This document shows, one piece after another, positions 63,702 through 64,000 of a stretch of DNA of 64,000 bases. A program made the position numbers and the translations under genes. Location: assembly GCA_964571855.1 (NCBI GenBank), contig CAZNDO010000009.1:1-64000 (forward strand), read 5' to 3'. The DNA comes from CAYYFX01 sp964571855 (GTDB lineage Bacteria > ARS69). The notes under the pieces are model-generated. The model saw nothing but the letters and a program-made list of their open reading frames with translations, did no database searches and was not told the origin of the DNA. Position 1 is the stretch's first letter; each line of letters opens with the position of its first letter.

Positions 63702-64000
63702 TTCGCTTTCTGCATGGCGGCCTCGATCTGCGAGCGCACGCCCATGATGGACGCCTGCGCCGCATCGACCTTGGCCTTCGCCTGCCGGTACTGCTCCGCG
63801 CCGATGAGACCCTCGGCCTCGGCGAGGGCGGCGCCCGCGCCTTCGAGGTCGGTCTTCAGCGCGGCGAGATCCATGGCGGAGCCCTTCCCGCGCGGCGCCG
63901 AGTCCAGCATCGTCATGGTCTCCTGCAGCATGACACGCGCGCCCTCGAGACCGCCCATGGCGTCCGCGCGGGCCTGCTCCTTGCCCGCCGTGGCCGCCGT
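63698..64000 (-). CDS. Partial gene: helical protein upstream of the transpeptidases
   Basis: Reading frame open to the window edge, so the start is outside. The visible 100 residues are helical (GLEGARVMLQETMTMLDSAPRG, LKTDLEGAGAALAEAEGLIGAEQYRQAKAKVDAAQASIMGVRSQIEAAMQ), rich in Ala/Glu/Lys like the DUF4398-type coiled-coil proteins that precede L,D-transpeptidases. An internal ATG at 63958 exists but the frame continues beyond it without a stop (TAGKEQARADAM). Its TGA overlaps the GTG of the next gene, so it belongs to the same operon. Confidence 0.6.
   Translation of the reverse strand, partial: TAATAGKEQARADAMGGLEGARVMLQETMTMLDSAPRGKGSAMDLAALKTDLEGAGAALAEAEGLIGAEQYRQAKAKVDAAQASIMGVRSQIEAAMQKAK

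Overview
The window comes from a very GC-rich bacterium that is Gram-negative in type. Evidence for an outer membrane is a beta-barrel protein, a porin-cytochrome pair and a periplasmic adaptor. Many secreted proteins carry Sec or Tat signals, and five end in a FlgD/T9SS-like immunoglobulin-type C-terminal domain. These domains, the FG-GAP/UnbV proteins, ferredoxin-dependent 2-oxoacid oxidoreductase, GTP-type PEP carboxykinase and multihaem cytochrome suggest an uncultured lineage near the FCB superphylum (Eisenbacteria-like). That placement is an inference; there is no rRNA to settle it. I see no tRNA, rRNA, CRISPR array, insertion sequence or prophage.

Layout. 1-7.8 kb: an HlyD-type adaptor, a secreted trypsin-like protease, then an ABC ATPase, two FtsX-type permeases and a beta-barrel protein. 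7.9-14.3 kb: an OsmC protein, then a coupled run of hemerythrin-like protein, 2-oxoacid:ferredoxin oxidoreductase gamma-alpha and beta subunits, and a large protein with a degenerate PFOR-like segment and a ferredoxin domain. 14.3-20.1 kb: secreted and TPR proteins, a metallophosphatase, ElbB and an FG-GAP protein. 20.2-29.8 kb: a MocR-like regulator that has lost its PLP residues, an MFS/spermidine-synthase fusion, an S9 peptidase, a small secreted protein and the translational GTPase BipA/TypA. 29.8-30.8 kb: a two-gene nucleotidyltransferase module resembling a toxin-antitoxin pair. 30.9-33.9 kb: a TldD/PmbA pair. 34-37.8 kb: a TetR - decahaem cytochrome - MtrB-like barrel operon whose barrel gene has an in-frame TGA. 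38-46.7 kb: a large subtilase and a Tat/iron-sulphur operon (DUF6599, DUF362, polyferredoxin, aldo/keto reductase). 46.8-54.2 kb: zinc peptidase, a long-form GMP synthase, a SerK/SbnI-like protein, a secreted protein, an ATP-grasp enzyme and a second subtilase. 54.2-56.5 kb: an unusually AT-rich spacer and an AAA/STAND-like ATPase that look acquired. 56.5-64 kb: PEP carboxykinase, a Tat amidase, a small secreted protein and an L,D-transpeptidase operon running off the right edge.

Functional themes: (i) low-potential metabolism with ferredoxin (KOR/POR, PEP carboxykinase, polyferredoxin, decahaem conduit); (ii) heavy investment in exported hydrolases and Tat-exported redox proteins; (iii) envelope building. 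The most unusual items are a short C-terminal tag, consensus [ST]W[GS]xxKxx[YWH]R, on three otherwise unrelated secreted proteins; the interrupted MtrB gene; the MocR-like regulator without its lysine; the degenerate PFOR/ferredoxin fusion; and the nucleotidyltransferase pair with a palindrome on its promoter. Several genes appear to end in long perfect GC-rich hairpins without a U-tract, and at least one gene (guaA) looks leaderless.
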